Positions 8,075 to 15,563 of a stretch of DNA of 22,354 nt are shown piece after piece. The stretch is from a virus. The translations under genes were made by a program, and so were the position numbers. The notes under the pieces are model-generated. The model was not told where the DNA came from and ran no database searches. It saw only the letters and a list, made by a program, of their open reading frames with translations. The stretch spans positions 1-22,354 of IMG/VR virus record IMGVR_UViG_3300012920_000308; one strand, given 5' to 3'. The stretch's first letter is position 1. Each line of letters starts with the position of its first letter.

Positions 8075-9568
8075 TTACTTCCTCAATATAACTCCTAGAC
8101 CAATTACTCGGCATAGACCTTTGCCCGTCACAGTTAGCTTATATTGAGCTCCCCTGTATCTGGCTTCGAATTTCCTTTCGTACTGACGTGATAATGGAAC
8201 ATCAGCATAGAAGTTGTCGTCCGGCCTATCGTTTACTTCAAAGACGTCGCTTCCGATTGTTCTGCCAATATCGTCGATACACTCAAGAGTTATCTCTCCT
8301 ATACCGTCAGCCTGTACGAGGAGTGAGTGGACGTTCTTAGTCTCCGTAAAACTGCCATGCCAAAGAACCGGAGATACAACCTCCATGACTGGGTGCTGTT
8401 CAGAAACGTCTTCAATTTTGGCAACATCAAACAAACCATTCGATGTCCCGTAAACAAGCCTGCCACCTTGGAACGCACCAGAGCGTGCGTTTAAAAAGTC
8501 TCCGCGAGACCACTTCGGGTCCATTCGAGCGTTGACGGTCATCGTCAAACGCTTGGAAAGCACGCCCCCTCGCTGAGGAAAGAATATATGGTATTGACCC
8601 ATATCTTGGTCATATACGGCTGTAATGTCTCGAACGTCCTCGACAGAAGCAATAAGCTCTCTATACAAAATATCTATCTTCTCAGATAGCATTGAGCCCT
8701 CGATGGTAACGCCATTTTCAGCAGAGCGACGCAAACTGTGGACGCCAGACCTTGAGCAGAACAAAATGTCTGACCCAGCGCGGACAATAGTTTTGTGAGA
8801 TACACAGCCGACATTGATGCTTGCTTTGTCGTCTAAAGCCCAAAGGTCAATATTAGGGTCAATCAGAAACACAAGAACACGGTCGTCAGTAAAAACGGCA
8901 AGCCTAGACTGCTCGAACTTGGAGAGACCTGTGATGACCTCTGATGTGCCAAGCTGGTTCGCAACATCAATCGTGCCAGCGCGGAGGACGCTGGCACTGT
9001 CTAGGGGCTCGTCTCCCGGAAATATTTGGTCATTGTCTACACGGCTAAAAAATATCTGCGTTTCTCGGCCCGGAACTCCAGCAACAGCCATGCGACGAGC
9101 CACAGACGTACCAAACCCGGGGCGCAGTTTATCAAGGTCTGGGCTACCGTTGGTTTTGTAAATTGTGCCGTCGTATATTTTCGATGGCTCTCCTTCGCAG
9201 AAAAAATGGACGCCGCGATTAAAAACCGTAGACGTAATCCTAGAGTTGAGAGGGAACGCACCAGTGTCCGTGTGTTCGTCTTCGCTCACTAAGTTTACGC
9301 CAGCACCGTCTTGCTCTGCGTAAACTACATTGCGTTTCGAATAGAAGTTGACCTCCAGAACGGAGTGGTCGCCCTTTACGTGCTTTGCCCCGGGGTCTCT
9401 TACAATCTGCCCGCGCCAATCACAAAAGCCATTATTCAGTATCGACAGATGCTGGTTCTTGCCAGTATCCAAAGACGTGACGTCCCTCGAAACATCAAGC
9501 CCTTGAAAGTTATCGTAGGCAACGCTCCGAATAGATATTCCTGTTGCGCTTTTAGTTGTGCTCGTCAT
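8075..9568 (-). CDS. Tail nozzle-like protein (T7 gp12 / P22 gp10 type, putative)
   Basis: A 497-residue, beta-rich protein without membrane segments. The motif NNGFCDWRGQIVRDPGAK (45-62) matches the N-x-x-x-x-x-G-x-x-x-R-x-P-G start seen in podovirus tail-hub proteins. Residues 252-282 carry the pattern V-G-C-V-S-H-K-T-I-V-R-A-G-S-D-I-L-F, then S-R-S-G-V-H-S-L-R. This is typical of beta-propeller-like tail nozzle and stabilisation proteins, where a new blade begins with a check on a sensor-like strand. The length and the position after the connector agree. Its start overlaps the connector stop as TAATG. It would sit below the connector and carry the fibres. Family membership is from remembered patterns, not alignment. 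Confidence 0.75.
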   Translation of the reverse strand: MTSTTKSATGISIRSVAYDNFQGLDVSRDVTSLDTGKNQHLSILNNGFCDWRGQIVRDPGAKHVKGDHSVLEVNFYSKRNVVYAEQDGAGVNLVSEDEHTDTGAFPLNSRITSTVFNRGVHFFCEGEPSKIYDGTIYKTNGSPDLDKLRPGFGTSVARRMAVAGVPGRETQIFFSRVDNDQIFPGDEPLDSASVLRAGTIDVANQLGTSEVITGLSKFEQSRLAVFTDDRVLVFLIDPNIDLWALDDKASINVGCVSHKTIVRAGSDILFCSRSGVHSLRRSAENGVTIEGSMLSEKIDILYRELIASVEDVRDITAVYDQDMGQYHIFFPQRGGVLSKRLTMTVNARMDPKWSRGDFLNARSGAFQGGRLVYGTSNGLFDVAKIEDVSEQHPVMEVVSPVLWHGSFTETKNVHSLLVQADGIGEITLECIDDIGRTIGSDVFEVNDRPDDNFYADVPLSRQYERKFEARYRGAQYKLTVTGKGLCRVIGLGVILRK

Positions 9569-10146
9569 TAGCTAGTCGTACCGTTGTAAGAGCTAGTTCT
9601 TCCTGAATAATTGCGAGGATTTGTTCCGTTGTCAGTAACTCTCATTTGAATTGCAGTGTTACCGTTTACACGACGCCATAGCTCGTTGTTAATAACCCTG
9701 ATATATGCCGCGCCATAAGACTGGGACTTTTCAGATGCTTGTTGCTGAGAGTAGTGAAACAAAAGACCAGCAATCATAATTGTGTCTGGTATTGGGCGAG
9801 TTTCTTGCATGTGCTCGTAATAATCCAGTTCAGTCCCGTCCCAATATGGGTGCATACGAACTTCATCAATAATCATATTGGCGAACTCAATAAACATAAG
9901 AGCCGCGTCACCAGACAGGGTTGCAGGAGAAAAGTCGCCAAATCGTCGAATGGCTTGACCAGTCATTGTCTCAAGGGGCGCAAAATTGTCCGTAACATGT
10001 GGGTTCGTGTTACTTGTTTCATTGGGATTGGTGACAAAAACCTCGACACTATCGGCGGTGTGACTCGCGCCAGTCATGACGCGGTTGTCTCCCATAGTGT
10101 GGGTCTCACCTGTCCATATTGTCCCGTCTGATTTGTAGTAGGCCAT
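9568..10146 (-). CDS. Putative head-tail connector/adaptor protein
   Basis: A 192-residue protein encoded two genes after the major capsid gene and directly before the tail-nozzle candidate, the usual place for the adaptor ring between portal and tail. Residues 1-60 look extended and polar (T/N-rich). Residues 74-165 look helical, with SPATLSGDAALMFIEFANMI, a MHPYWDG turn (98-104) and a RPIPDTIMIAGLLFHYSQQQ helix. Residues 165-192 form a Ser/Asn/Thr-rich tail. A helical core flanked by extended arms is usual for connector proteins. It begins two bases after the preceding gene and ends in a TAATG overlap. The assignment rests mainly on gene order. Confidence 0.65.
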   Translation of the reverse strand: MAYYKSDGTIWTGETHTMGDNRVMTGASHTADSVEVFVTNPNETSNTNPHVTDNFAPLETMTGQAIRRFGDFSPATLSGDAALMFIEFANMIIDEVRMHPYWDGTELDYYEHMQETRPIPDTIMIAGLLFHYSQQQASEKSQSYGAAYIRVINNELWRRVNGNTAIQMRVTDNGTNPRNYSGRTSSYNGTTS

Positions 10147-10147
10147 A

Positions 10148-10384
10148 TTAAATCTCTACGACACGCCCGGAAGAAACGAAGGTATGACGCCGAACAAGTA
10201 CAGCCTCTTCCTCACTGAACTCCCATTGAATTCGCCCGTCACCTAAACGAGTGGCCTTGTTGTCTCGAATACTAAATTGGCTAGGCTCAGGCTCGCGAGA
10301 CTGAAAAATAACCACACTAGGTTCTTCAACTTTAGGCTCCTCTGTTTTTTTGGTGGATTTCTTTTTAGGTTGCTTGGTTGCCAT
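10148..10384 (-). CDS. Small lysine-rich protein of unknown function
   Basis: A 78-residue protein and the first gene after the terminator that follows the capsid gene. The N-terminal 20 residues are strongly basic (MATKQPKKKSTKKTEEPKVE). The rest is mixed, with a possible small beta fold at 37-78 (FSIRDNKATRLGDGRIQWEF, then a VLVRRHTF strand). The start codon has GGAG nine bases upstream, within the flank of the terminator. A short head protein that joins or decorates the capsid is possible from its place between the capsid and connector genes. I do not recognise the family. Confidence 0.7.
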   Translation of the reverse strand: MATKQPKKKSTKKTEEPKVEEPSVVIFQSREPEPSQFSIRDNKATRLGDGRIQWEFSEEEAVLVRRHTFVSSGRVVEI

Positions 10385-10399
10385 TACAGTTTACTCCAT

Positions 10400-10431
10400 A
10401 AAAAAAGGGGTGATAGCAAAGCTATCACCCC
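10400..10431 (-). terminator. Intrinsic terminator after the major capsid gene
   Basis: GGGGTGATAGC (10407-10417) pairs perfectly with GCTATCACCCC (10421-10431) around an AAA loop, an 11-bp stem. On the minus strand it is followed directly by seven T (10406-10400). It lies 33 bases beyond the capsid stop codon and just before the next start codon. The A-run at 10432-10435 gives a weak T-tract in the other direction, but no plus-strand gene is seen. Confidence 0.9.
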
Positions 10432-10464
10432 AAAATAGTCCCAACATCTGGACTGGTCGTCCGC

Positions 10465-11637
10465 TTACGCGTTTGAAGACCAGTTCTTGATGTGGACGTG
10501 GACTTTGTCTTGCAGGAGCTCCAGACCACATTCGGTCAGGTACTCGTGAATGACGCCGTCTACGCCGTTACCCTGACGGTTCTCATACAGAGCAGTGTCG
10601 CGACCTTCGAGGAAGCGATACTTCAAGTATGGGAAGTCAACGATAACCATTGCGTTATCCATACCGGGGACTTGGCGGAACTGCGGGTGCAGGTGGACCA
10701 TAAGGTCACCAGCGAAAGTGCCGTAACGTGTGAGGTTCACACCATAAGCACCTTCTACCTGCTCTGGACGCCAGCGGTCTTTGCCGAACTCTTGCAAGTG
10801 AGCGGCAACTTGGAAACCGCAAAATGCAATCTTCTCTTTCGAACCGAATTTGAAAACGGTCTTAATGAGTTGTTCGTCAAACTGGGCCTCGTTCATAGTC
10901 CCGTCACCGTCAATGTCACTATTACAGTCAATAGTGGTCGTAAGGGAAGTGGTCAGACCACCTGTATAACGACGCGGTGCCGCAGACGTACCATTTTCTT
11001 CAGCTTTGATGCCGAAGAACATAGCCCGCTCGATGTCGCTCATGTGTAGCTTGAGAGCTTTCGTCATGGCTTCATCTTCTTTGTCACCAGTCCGCAGGTA
11101 TGTAGATTTCAATGTGTTTGACACACCGAAAGCTGTACGGAAAATCTGTGTGAAGTTGCTTGCCACGGTTGCGTCAAACGAAATCGCAGTACCTACGTTA
11201 TCGTTTTCAGCCGCCGCAAAGCCTGCAACAAACAGTTTTGCGTTGTCTGCAATTTGGTGAGATGTGCCACCGATGTTACGAGAAACAGTAAGGGTCGTGC
11301 CTGTTGTGTCAGCAGTCACACGCATAACCTCACCTGTCTCGCTGTTTACAACAATAGCGCCAGTTACGGCAAACTTGTTGTCATCAGAGGCATCCACAGT
11401 AATCGACGTTGTGCTTGTTGAAGCGACTGCGCCGTTTACCTGCAACGTCCGGTCCGGTAATTCGTCACGGAAGTTTTTGTACTCTGGGTCATCGGTGCCC
11501 TCAGACGAGCCGAAAGACAGCAGAGCGTTCAACGGTGCATTACCGTTGGGTTCCAAGAGCGTAAAGAGCTCCCGGTAGTTTTTGGGGCGGAAGTCCGAAG
11601 TGAACTCGCCAGTACCCCGTACACCTTGAATAGCCAT
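10465..11637 (-). CDS. Major capsid protein, SU10-like (DUF5309 type)
   Basis: A 390-residue protein that forms the icosahedral shell. The signature segment lies at residues 161-180: N-F-T-Q-I-F-R-T-A-F-G-V-S-N-T, the N-x-x-QIF...VS-x-T motif of the SU10-type (DUF5309) HK97-fold capsid proteins. It is followed by a helix with D-I-E-R-A-M-F-F-G (201-209) and a PRRYTGGL segment (221-228). Residues 66-140 are a Thr/Val-rich beta insertion that looks like a surface domain. The start is firm: AAGGAG lies seven bases before the ATG. Uniquely here, the gene is bounded on both sides by hairpin terminators, which suggests its own transcript. It follows the scaffold gene, as expected. Confidence 0.85.
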   Translation of the reverse strand: MAIQGVRGTGEFTSDFRPKNYRELFTLLEPNGNAPLNALLSFGSSEGTDDPEYKNFRDELPDRTLQVNGAVASTSTTSITVDASDDNKFAVTGAIVVNSETGEVMRVTADTTGTTLTVSRNIGGTSHQIADNAKLFVAGFAAAENDNVGTAISFDATVASNFTQIFRTAFGVSNTLKSTYLRTGDKEDEAMTKALKLHMSDIERAMFFGIKAEENGTSAAPRRYTGGLTTSLTTTIDCNSDIDGDGTMNEAQFDEQLIKTVFKFGSKEKIAFCGFQVAAHLQEFGKDRWRPEQVEGAYGVNLTRYGTFAGDLMVHLHPQFRQVPGMDNAMVIVDFPYLKYRFLEGRDTALYENRQGNGVDGVIHEYLTECGLELLQDKVHVHIKNWSSNA

Positions 11638-11640
11638 ATC

Positions 11641-11765
11641 AATTCTCCTTGAACGGCGGTTACGAAATAGTTTGGTGAGTTGGACTACCTTCCAGAGGAA
11701 TTACCATCTCAAGAAAGTGTTTCACTCAAAAAATACAGAGGCCGTAGCGTCCGATTTGTTAATAA
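11641..11765 (-). promoter_or_regulatory. Leader of the capsid gene; candidate promoter region
   Basis: These 125 bases lie between the terminator of the upstream operon and the capsid start. Because the terminator is strong, a promoter (or regulated read-through) is expected here. One weak sigma70-like pair is visible on the minus strand: TTGAGT at 11729-11724 and GGTAAT at 11705-11700, spaced 18 bases apart. The match is modest, and a phage RNA polymerase promoter could be used instead. The Shine-Dalgarno AAGGAG is at the 3' end. Confidence 0.25.
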
Positions 11766-11766
11766 T

Positions 11767-11798
11767 AAAAAAAGGCCGGGACTTTATCGTCCCGGCCT
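11767..11798 (-). terminator. Intrinsic terminator between scaffold and major capsid genes
   Basis: AGGCCGGGAC (11773-11782) pairs perfectly with GTCCCGGCCT (11789-11798) around a six-base loop, a GC-rich 10-bp stem. On the minus strand the stem runs into a tract of seven T that includes its last pair (11773-11767). It lies 21 bases after the scaffold stop codon. Together with the hairpin at 10400-10431 it isolates the capsid gene. Confidence 0.92.
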
Positions 11799-11819
11799 AG
11801 AAAAAAATTTTTGTGGTAA

Positions 11820-12803
11820 TTAGCCCATCGCTCGTTGCGTCAGACGGTCTAGTGTCGGGTCTCCGGTTTCTTCCATTGTCCCTTGAGAGTCACCAGCCTG
11901 AGGCGTCTGCGCTACTGTTCCTGTGAACGCTTGACGTCTCTGGTGGATGTCTCGTAGACGGGCCATCTCTGGGCTGTCAATTTGATTTTTGTAATCATTC
12001 ATGACGCGCATTGTAAGATTGGGGTCAATGAAGTCATCTTCTGTATACCCGCGCTCATAAGCAAAAATCATAAAGTCTTGGGCGTTACTCTCGTCGAGAC
12101 CCACACGACCCGCACCCCTGTCGAGGTTGTTATTGATTTGCTGTCTGATTGCGTCACCCTTCATTGCGCGGCCTTGCATCGCTTGGTCTGCGCCAGCCTG
12201 TGCCGCCGCTTGCCCCTGCTGTAAAACACCAGCAAGAAGTTTCTGCATCTGACCCATGTTGCCTGTGATTTGTTGCAACATTTCTTGGGTTTGCTTGTAG
12301 CCCGGAGGTAGGGGTAAGGCATTGTCCTCTTCCCACTGGGTCATTGCATCTTTGCTTGCATCTTGTGAGACCTGAACATTGGTCTTCCCGTCGGTGTCAC
12401 CCATCTGCGGGTTCTTCATTTGGGCTTTCAATTCATTCAACATGAACCTAGCCGCGCTGTCAGGACCATCAATCACGCCAGCTTTTATAGCGGCCTGAAC
12501 AACTTTAAGAACATTAGCATTTTGCTGGTTCTCATAGTTAAGTTGTTTATAGCGCTTCATGGTGCCCGCAATTTGTTGCGGGTTTAGCTTCACCTTCTCG
12601 CCGTCAATTTCAATCTCATAGACGACGGGGTCTGCTTCCATTTTATCGCCTTCAGTCTCAGGAGAGCCCTCAGCAACAGCTTCTTCTGTTGCCGTTTTCG
12701 GCTCTGTGTCTGAAGGTTTGTTTTGGGGTTCAACACCCATTCGGTTTGATGCGATTGCATCAATTAAGTTTGCTTGCTCTTGCTGTGGTAGTTCATCAGC
12801 CAT
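11820..12803 (-). CDS. Capsid assembly scaffolding protein (putative)
   Basis: A 327-residue hydrophilic protein directly before the capsid gene in transcription order. Residues 1-60 are acidic, Pro/Glu/Thr-rich and probably disordered. Residues 60-110 hold V-Y-E-I-E-I-D-G-E-K-V-K-L-N-P-Q-Q-I and a helix to about 110. A short beta hairpin with DGE followed by a linear helix is a common opening of podovirus scaffold proteins. Residues 165-225 are a Gln/Met/Ala-rich coiled coil, and the C-terminus is charged. The place between portal and capsid, acidic composition and helical content all fit. The start overlaps nothing; the preceding stop is three bases upstream. The gene ends just before a strong terminator. 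Confidence 0.8.
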   Translation of the reverse strand: MADELPQQEQANLIDAIASNRMGVEPQNKPSDTEPKTATEEAVAEGSPETEGDKMEADPVVYEIEIDGEKVKLNPQQIAGTMKRYKQLNYENQQNANVLKVVQAAIKAGVIDGPDSAARFMLNELKAQMKNPQMGDTDGKTNVQVSQDASKDAMTQWEEDNALPLPPGYKQTQEMLQQITGNMGQMQKLLAGVLQQGQAAAQAGADQAMQGRAMKGDAIRQQINNNLDRGAGRVGLDESNAQDFMIFAYERGYTEDDFIDPNLTMRVMNDYKNQIDSPEMARLRDIHQRRQAFTGTVAQTPQAGDSQGTMEETGDPTLDRLTQRAMG

Positions 12804-12806
12804 TTT

Positions 12807-13127
12807 CTACTCCTCTCCCGGCCTTGGCGGGGATTTGGTTAAAATATTAGGCGAGGCCGTAGCGTCACCCATTCCTTCTGCTGACTCCAACTTAATTTGA
12901 GACTCCAGATGTAACTTGAGTCTCTCAGGTAGCTCGAGTAGCTGTTTAGCGGCCCATATAGAGCCGCGACGAAAGTGCATTTCTTCTACAGACATATTGG
13001 CGTTATTAGCCATGCCCATTGCCGCACTTACGATTTCTTGTTCCATCACCTCGCGGACGTAAGTCCAACCGCGTGAGTTTTCCAATGTCTCTACACCCTT
13101 AAAGAGTGTTTCATGTTTTCTCGCCAT
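12807..13127 (-). CDS. Conserved-looking small phage protein, unknown function
   Basis: A 106-residue protein starting directly after the stop of the preceding gene and ending three bases before the scaffold gene. Residues 1-90 look like three helices: 19-37 (including TYVREVMEQEIVSAAM), 44-62 (SVEEMHFRRGSIWAAKQLLE) and 64-80. The last 20 residues are Pro/Gly-rich and probably flexible. No cysteine, membrane segment or catalytic motif is visible. The place between portal-associated genes and scaffold suggests a role in head assembly or packaging, which is a guess. I do not recognise the family. Confidence 0.75.
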   Translation of the reverse strand: MARKHETLFKGVETLENSRGWTYVREVMEQEIVSAAMGMANNANMSVEEMHFRRGSIWAAKQLLELPERLKLHLESQIKLESAEGMGDATASPNILTKSPPRPGEE

Positions 13128-13415
13128 CTATCTACGAACAATAACTCGATTAGGTGTAACAGGATTGTAGCTTTGCATAGTCGGGGCTTGACGCATCGAC
13201 TGATTGTAAGACTGAATTACCTGACTCATAGCATCGTTGAAGGTCGTATCTGTAGACCGACTAGATTGCTTTTCTAGCATGGCGTTGCTTACACCCTCGT
13301 TATCGGTAGGCTCTTCGTACACCTGATACAAAGACGCGAAACGAGAAAAAGGACCAGAGGAGACGCGTTTTACAAACGCGCCCTCCATGTCCTTAAAGGT
13401 ATCTGAAAAAGCCAT
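13128..13415 (-). CDS. Small protein of unknown function
   Basis: A 95-residue protein rich in Ser, Gln, Asn and Met with few hydrophobic clusters, probably partly disordered. The first 35 residues (MAFSDTFKDMEGAFVKRVSS onward) could be a helix with a basic face. The C-terminus ends RVIVRR. Its ATG overlaps the TAA of the nested basic mini-gene as TAATG, and its stop directly precedes the next start codon, so it belongs to the same coupled run. No family is recognised. It may be a minor virion or assembly factor. Confidence 0.7.
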   Translation of the reverse strand: MAFSDTFKDMEGAFVKRVSSGPFSRFASLYQVYEEPTDNEGVSNAMLEKQSSRSTDTTFNDAMSQVIQSYNQSMRQAPTMQSYNPVTPNRVIVRR

Positions 13416-13525
13416 TACTTACGACGCCTCGGTGTGCGACGCTTTGCTTTCCCCGGCATCACTGGTGAGTGTGCCTTCTTTTTGCTCCCGCGACCGGGTG
13501 CCTTTCCTTTTCTTCCCATAGCCAT
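13415..13525 (-). CDS. Nested 36-residue very basic protein, overlapping frame
   Basis: A short gene inside the 3' end of the 210-codon gene, in its +1 frame. It begins ATG GCT ATG GGA and encodes MAMGRKGKAPGRGSKKKAHS, then PVM, PGKAKRR, TP and RRRK. Fifteen of 36 residues are Lys or Arg and none is acidic. Two things argue it is real: GAGGAG lies seven bases upstream of the ATG, and its TAA overlaps the next ATG as TAATG, the junction type used throughout this operon. The host gene's own stop lies four bases earlier. The product could bind DNA or RNA, like a small condensing or capsid-lining protein, but this is inference from charge. It is not long enough to assign a family. Confidence 0.7.
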   Translation of the reverse strand: MAMGRKGKAPGRGSKKKAHSPVMPGKAKRRTPRRRK

Positions 13526-14051
13526 AGTCGTACTCCTCTCTGGCTTGCCTTCTCTTAAAAAGGTCAGCTATTTCTGCTGACGTATAGTTTCTGTAGTACC
13601 TTTGTGCCTCAAGAAGCCTACTCGCGTCGTCCAGTTCAGTTAACCTCTGAACAAAAATCATTGCGTATGGTTCTTCAACGAAGCCATCGTATACGTCTAC
13701 ATCTTCCTCTGTATCGTCATCTGGGTCGTCCGGGTGAAACCCTATAAGCCAAATGTTTTGTTTCGAGAGTGAGGCATTAAGTTTTTGCAGGTCGGAATGA
13801 AAGGGGTCTCTGTCAATCGACGGGTTCATTTCACAGTGTATTACCACTGATTTTTCTTCGGGAAATAAGCGAGCAGTCATAAGGACGTTTTCGTATTGCC
13901 AACCAAATCCCATGCGGACGTCTACGGCGTCTGACTCCATTGCCTTCTTTGCAAATGGGCAGGCTGGCATCCCAGCGTATCTAATGTTGTTTTTTGATAA
14001 ATACTCAGTGGCCCAGATTCGAAGCTCACTTCGGATGACTTCTTTCATCAT
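13419..14051 (-). CDS. CPFAKK-motif protein, possibly DUF1415-related, unknown function
   Basis: A 210-residue soluble protein. A P-A-C-P-F-A-K-K-A motif lies at 29-37, then V-D-V-R at 43-46, a strand pair around 60-74, and W-L-I-G-F-H-P-D-D-P-D-D-D at 101-113. The CPFAK motif, a later VR and a FHPD segment resemble the layout of DUF1415 proteins, which carry a CPFAK motif and an SFHPDY-like motif. The link is distant and from memory. Cys31 could be functional. The C-terminal tail from residue 150 is Arg/Lys/Tyr-rich, and residues 176-210 are also read in the +1 frame by a basic mini-gene. The start overlaps the upstream small membrane protein gene by four bases (ATGA). Confidence 0.75.
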   Translation of the reverse strand: MMKEVIRSELRIWATEYLSKNNIRYAGMPACPFAKKAMESDAVDVRMGFGWQYENVLMTARLFPEEKSVVIHCEMNPSIDRDPFHSDLQKLNASLSKQNIWLIGFHPDDPDDDTEEDVDVYDGFVEEPYAMIFVQRLTELDDASRLLEAQRYYRNYTSAEIADLFKRRQAREEYDYGYGKKRKGTRSREQKEGTLTSDAGESKASHTEAS

Positions 14052-14299
14052 TCAATGTTTAGGATATTGAGGCCGATAAGAGCGGCTATAACGGAGAGGA
14101 TTGCGACGGTTAGGAATCGGGTGACAGTTTGACCCACTGTTGTTTTGACGGAACGCCAACTATCTAAAAGGTCTCTTAGTTCATATACATCATGAACTGC
14201 ATCAGAGTCAGACAGACCAACGTCCGCAAGCGCGCGTTTAGCCCCAGCTTCAGCGGCCTTTTCTAGTAGTCTTTCAAACTCTGGTGAATCCGTATCCAT
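14048..14299 (-). CDS. Small membrane protein, DUF6127-like; holin candidate
   Basis: An 83-residue protein with a helical N-terminus (residues 8-50: EFERLLEKAAEAGAKRALAD, then an ELRDLLDSWR helix) and one hydrophobic segment near the C-terminus (about 60-80: TRFLTVAILSVIAALIGLNI). The GA-x-RAL-x-x-x-GL pattern followed by an LRDLL-x-x-W helix and a terminal membrane helix resembles DUF6127 proteins of alphaproteobacterial phages. A one-pass small membrane protein in a late operon is a reasonable holin or spanin-accessory candidate, but no lysis enzyme is seen nearby. It starts 38 bases after the oxygenase gene with a weak ribosome-binding site (AAGAAT). No terminator is visible in that gap. 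Confidence 0.7.
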   Translation of the reverse strand: MDTDSPEFERLLEKAAEAGAKRALADVGLSDSDAVHDVYELRDLLDSWRSVKTTVGQTVTRFLTVAILSVIAALIGLNILNIE

Positions 14300-14337
14300 G
14301 AATAATTCTTAACTACATGTTTTTATTTCGTCGTCCC

Positions 14338-14880
14338 TTATTTTATTTGGGGACCTGTAAACCAGCTTACGATGCTATGCCTTTTGCCAGCGGTAACGGG
14401 TTTTACTTGATGATACAAGAAGCTAGGAAAGACTAGCACCGAACCGCGATTTGAAAATTTTTCTGGCTCAAAACCTTTCTCAGAGTCCATAAACAAAAAC
14501 TCTCCCCCCTCATAGTCATCTCTCGAGTTTAATTGCATGACCACACTAATCTTACGCATGTTGTCTTCTAGCTTGTGGGTGTCCATGTGAACTTCATAAA
14601 ACTCACCAATGCCGTACTTTGTAAACTGGCAACCGTCCATACTATCAATATCAAACTTCCAAGCCTGCTTATTGGCTAACGTCGCATAGTGATGACACAA
14701 ACCAGCAATCCAGTCGTTGTGGTCAAACCAAGCAATGTGGGACTTACGTCTATCCAGCATTACCTCTCCCCCAGCCTGACCGTATTCGCTTTCCATCTCG
14801 TTGCCACGTTCGATAATCAGGTCACAAAGACCATCACTCAAGATTTCATTAAACATCCAGAAGTGGGGTTCCAAAATCAT
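14338..14880 (-). CDS. 2-oxoglutarate/Fe(II) dioxygenase, prolyl 4-hydroxylase type
   Basis: A 180-residue single-domain enzyme of the P4H-like 2OG-Fe(II) family, which hydroxylates a substrate carbon with O2 while converting 2-oxoglutarate to succinate. The iron ligands are visible: H98-x-D100 in YEVHMDTH and H157 in FLYHQVKP. R167, ten residues after H157, takes the 2-oxoglutarate-binding position, followed by SIVSWFTGP. The fold's G-E-F-L-F strand (126-130) and F-S-N-R-G-S-V-L-V-F (142-151) strand are also present. The full catalytic set is intact and length is normal for a phage member. It starts in an ATGA overlap with the upstream gene. The collagen-like gene three genes upstream in the same operon is a candidate substrate source. 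Confidence 0.9.
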   Translation of the reverse strand: MILEPHFWMFNEILSDGLCDLIIERGNEMESEYGQAGGEVMLDRRKSHIAWFDHNDWIAGLCHHYATLANKQAWKFDIDSMDGCQFTKYGIGEFYEVHMDTHKLEDNMRKISVVMQLNSRDDYEGGEFLFMDSEKGFEPEKFSNRGSVLVFPSFLYHQVKPVTAGKRHSIVSWFTGPQIK

Positions 14881-15563
14881 CTATAGACTTTCAGAAGTAT
14901 AGTGTCATCTGTGGGTGTAACCTGAATAGTTGATGTGATTTTAACCATCTTGTATTTTTCAAACGTCTCGCCAGCACAGGCAAAGTCGCTTTCAAGAGAT
15001 ATGAGATAGCACTCTTCACCTGATTTCTTCACCTCAGTTTCTGTACCAGCAACGACAGGAAGTGCTGTTCTAAGCCAAGAAAGGTCATTGTCTTTTGGTG
15101 ATGTGCAGGCAAGCCTAACACCGGGAATTATAATCTCTTGGTCAAGCCTCAACCAAAGAGGGAAGAACGGTGGAGAAACAAGTGTCCAGTCTGTCTGCCT
15201 CCACCAAATGGAGGCATCCAGAATTATCTGGAAAACACCGTCGGAGTTAAGACCAGCGTCAATGACATCAACACTAGAAACAAAATGTTCGGCTACTTCG
15301 TTTCCGCTGATGCCGTTCTGAAGAATTGGGTATGTGAATTGAACATACGTCCCTTCCTCTGCATCACGACTGGGTGTGTAGAAAAACCAAGGAGAAGCAT
15401 CGGCAATAAGGCTGTTAGTCTTTGGGTGAAACTCCGCCTCTTTTATGTTTACTGGATGACTTGCCCGCTCCCAAGATATTAAATTAGCGTTTGGATAATC
15501 CACCTTAGACAAGATAATCCCGTCAGAGGACGCTATTGAGTCCTTTACTACAGATGATGTCAT
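14877..15563 (-). CDS. Unknown protein, Trp/Pro-rich
   Basis: A 228-residue protein with alternating hydrophobic and polar residues suggesting mostly beta structure. It is notably aromatic in the middle (SIWWRQTDWTLVSPPFFPLW at 118-137). A segment at 143-166 (EIIIPGVRLACTSPKDNDLS) and a strand-rich C-terminus follow. No signal peptide, membrane helix or catalytic motif is visible, and four Cys do not form a pattern I recognise. Both ends overlap neighbours by four bases (ATGA), tying it to the small protein upstream and the oxygenase downstream. A role in the adhesin or oxygenase module is possible but unsupported. Confidence 0.75.
   Translation of the reverse strand: MTSSVVKDSIASSDGIILSKVDYPNANLISWERASHPVNIKEAEFHPKTNSLIADASPWFFYTPSRDAEEGTYVQFTYPILQNGISGNEVAEHFVSSVDVIDAGLNSDGVFQIILDASIWWRQTDWTLVSPPFFPLWLRLDQEIIIPGVRLACTSPKDNDLSWLRTALPVVAGTETEVKKSGEECYLISLESDFACAGETFEKYKMVKITSTIQVTPTDDTILLKVYR

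Noticed and set aside
10492-11049. A 185-codon plus-strand frame antisense to the capsid gene
   Set aside because: The minus strand encodes a recognisable capsid protein here, and the antisense frame has no Shine-Dalgarno sequence or family features.
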